The notes under the pieces were generated by a model, which ran no database searches, was not told the DNA's origin, and saw only the letters and a list, made by a program, of their open reading frames with translations. Of a stretch of 5,959 nucleotides of DNA, positions 4,913 through 5,959 are shown in pieces. Origin of the DNA: an uncultured Verrucomicrobiota bacterium. GTDB lineage: Bacteria > Verrucomicrobiota > Verrucomicrobiae > Opitutales > Opitutaceae. The stretch covers positions 1-5,959 of the forward strand of contig CAMLNJ010000211.1 in NCBI GenBank assembly GCA_946481225.1, in the 5' to 3' direction. Every line of letters begins with the position of its first letter. The first letter of the stretch is position 1. The position numbers and the translations under genes were made by a program.

Positions 4913-5959
4913 GCGGAATCCAAACTACCCGCCGGCAGGCGCAGCGAGACAATCGTGCCCCCGGACGGGCGCGCGGCGATCTCGCAGCGACCGCCGATTT
5001 TCTCCAGCCGGGTCCGCATGTTCACGGTGCCGTCCCCGCCCGGGCCGCCCGCACCGGCCGCCAGGCCCCGGCCATTGTCCTCCACGGTCACCGTCAGCTC
5101 CGCGTCCGTCGACGCGATCCGCACCAGGACCTCGGTGGCGGCGGCGTGTTTCACGATGTTCGTCAGCACCTCCTTGAAGGCCAAAAACAACTCGTGGCGC
5201 CGCGGGGCGTTGAGCGCGAGATCCGGCTTTGCGCACTCCGTCTCGAAACGACACCCGATGCCGGCGGCGCGAAAAAACTCCTCCGCGTAGTCGCAAAGGT
5301 AGCCGCGCACGGACCCGGCGGTGTCGTGCCTCGGGTTGAGCGCCCAGACGATTTCGTCGAGCCTCGCCACCATCTCCCGCGCCTTGTCCGCGATCATCGC
5401 GACATGGCCGCGGGCGCGCTCCGGGGCCATGTCCGGCCGGCCCGCCATCGAGCCGATCAAGCCGATCTGCGTGAGGTTGGCCCCGAGCTCGTCGTGCAGA
5501 TCCTGCGCGACCCGCGCCCGCTCCTGCTCCAGAAGCCGGCGCTGCTCGACCCTCTCGCGCTCGCGAACCTCCTTTTCGAGAAGCACGGTGCGATGCGCCA
5601 CGGTGCGCCGCAGCGCCACGATCCAGGCGAGCAAGGCCGCCAACCCGGCCGAAAGCGCCGCGAGCGCGGCGAAGGTGTGCCGCCGGGTCCACCAAGGACC
5701 GTTCGCCAGCAGCTCGATATCTTCGGTCGAATTCAGCAGAAGCTCGAAGCCGCCGAACACGTCCCGCGACGTGTTCCCCCGCAGGCTGGCGTAGACGCCC
5801 GTGAGCCGGAGGCTCGCGCCCGGCCGCAGACGCCCGGCGGAAACCTCGTCGCCCCGCAGGCGCGCGAGGAAGGGGCGCCGCCCCGCCTGCAGTTCCAGCA
5901 TATGTTCACCGAGGCTCGTTTGCTCACCGACCAGACGGGCCTCCAGCCTCACCCGCGTG
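4909..5959 (-). CDS. Sensor histidine kinase, NarL/DegS type (partial, N-terminus off the window)
   Basis: Residues are counted from the in-frame GTG at 5952, which is probably internal because the frame is open to the window edge and the visible start already lies inside a domain. The N-terminal part (1-85) is strand-rich (RPGASLRLTGVYASLRG, FELLLNSTEDIELL), probably an extracytoplasmic OB-like sensory module. One membrane segment (about 94-113) and a short coiled-coil-like helix (122-147) follow. The HisKA_3 domain has RVAQDLHDELGANLTQIGL with phospho-acceptor H153. The ATPase domain has N265 in KEVLTNIVKHA, the G1 box VEDNGRGL (290-297) and the G2 box GGDGTVNMRTRLEKIGG (305-321). The kinase should autophosphorylate and pass phosphate to D54 of the downstream regulator. 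The signal sensed is unknown. Confidence 0.9.
   Translation of the reverse strand, partial: TRVRLEARLVGEQTSLGEHMLELQAGRRPFLARLRGDEVSAGRLRPGASLRLTGVYASLRGNTSRDVFGGFELLLNSTEDIELLANGPWWTRRHTFAALAALSAGLAALLAWIVALRRTVAHRTVLLEKEVRERERVEQRRLLEQERARVAQDLHDELGANLTQIGLIGSMAGRPDMAPERARGHVAMIADKAREMVARLDEIVWALNPRHDTAGSVRGYLCDYAEEFFRAAGIGCRFETECAKPDLALNAPRRHELFLAFKEVLTNIVKHAAATEVLVRIASTDAELTVTVEDNGRGLAAGAGGPGGDGTVNMRTRLEKIGGRCEIAARPSGGTIVSLRLPAGSLDSA

Noticed and set aside
4232..5290. Plus-strand open frame of 352 codons opposite the two-component genes
   Set aside because: It is the antisense shadow of the response regulator and kinase, whose motifs are unmistakable on the minus strand.

Overview
The window looks like chromosomal DNA of a GC-rich bacterium. 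Its style suggests Verrucomicrobia, possibly Opitutaceae: no Shine-Dalgarno sequence before any of the six visible starts, a membrane-anchored NarL/DegS-type sensor kinase with an extracytoplasmic domain, and short-period repeats between genes. No rRNA or other marker gene is present, so this placement is inference.

Left part (1-1830): a tightly coupled operon. The C-terminal end of an unidentified gene (stop at 71-73) overlaps a DUF429 gene (RNase H-like fold) by four bases (ATGA). That gene overlaps a second gene in the same way; the second encodes a NucS/Mrr-type nuclease behind a conserved N-terminal domain. Straight after it lies a 19-codon remnant of a third nuclease family (COG3440-type HNH endonuclease) without a start codon or the rest of the gene. 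Together they suggest a DNA-processing or defence cluster that has partly decayed.

Middle (1831-3700): three same-strand genes spaced by 34 and 39 bp that I do not recognise. They encode a cytosolic protein of 227 aa, a secreted protein of 210 aa and an acidic soluble protein of 159 aa.

Next (3701-4264): a stretch without a conventional gene but with much structure. It has two sets of 9-bp-period repeats flanking two convergent small ORFs (42 and 41 codons) whose stop codons lie inside the arms of one inverted repeat, followed by two adjoining 7-bp-period arrays.

Right part (4265-5959, minus strand): a two-component system, with a sensor kinase cut by the window edge and a LuxR-type response regulator, coupled by another ATGA overlap. 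The strongest leads are the nuclease cluster with its HNH remnant and the repeat/small-ORF region.
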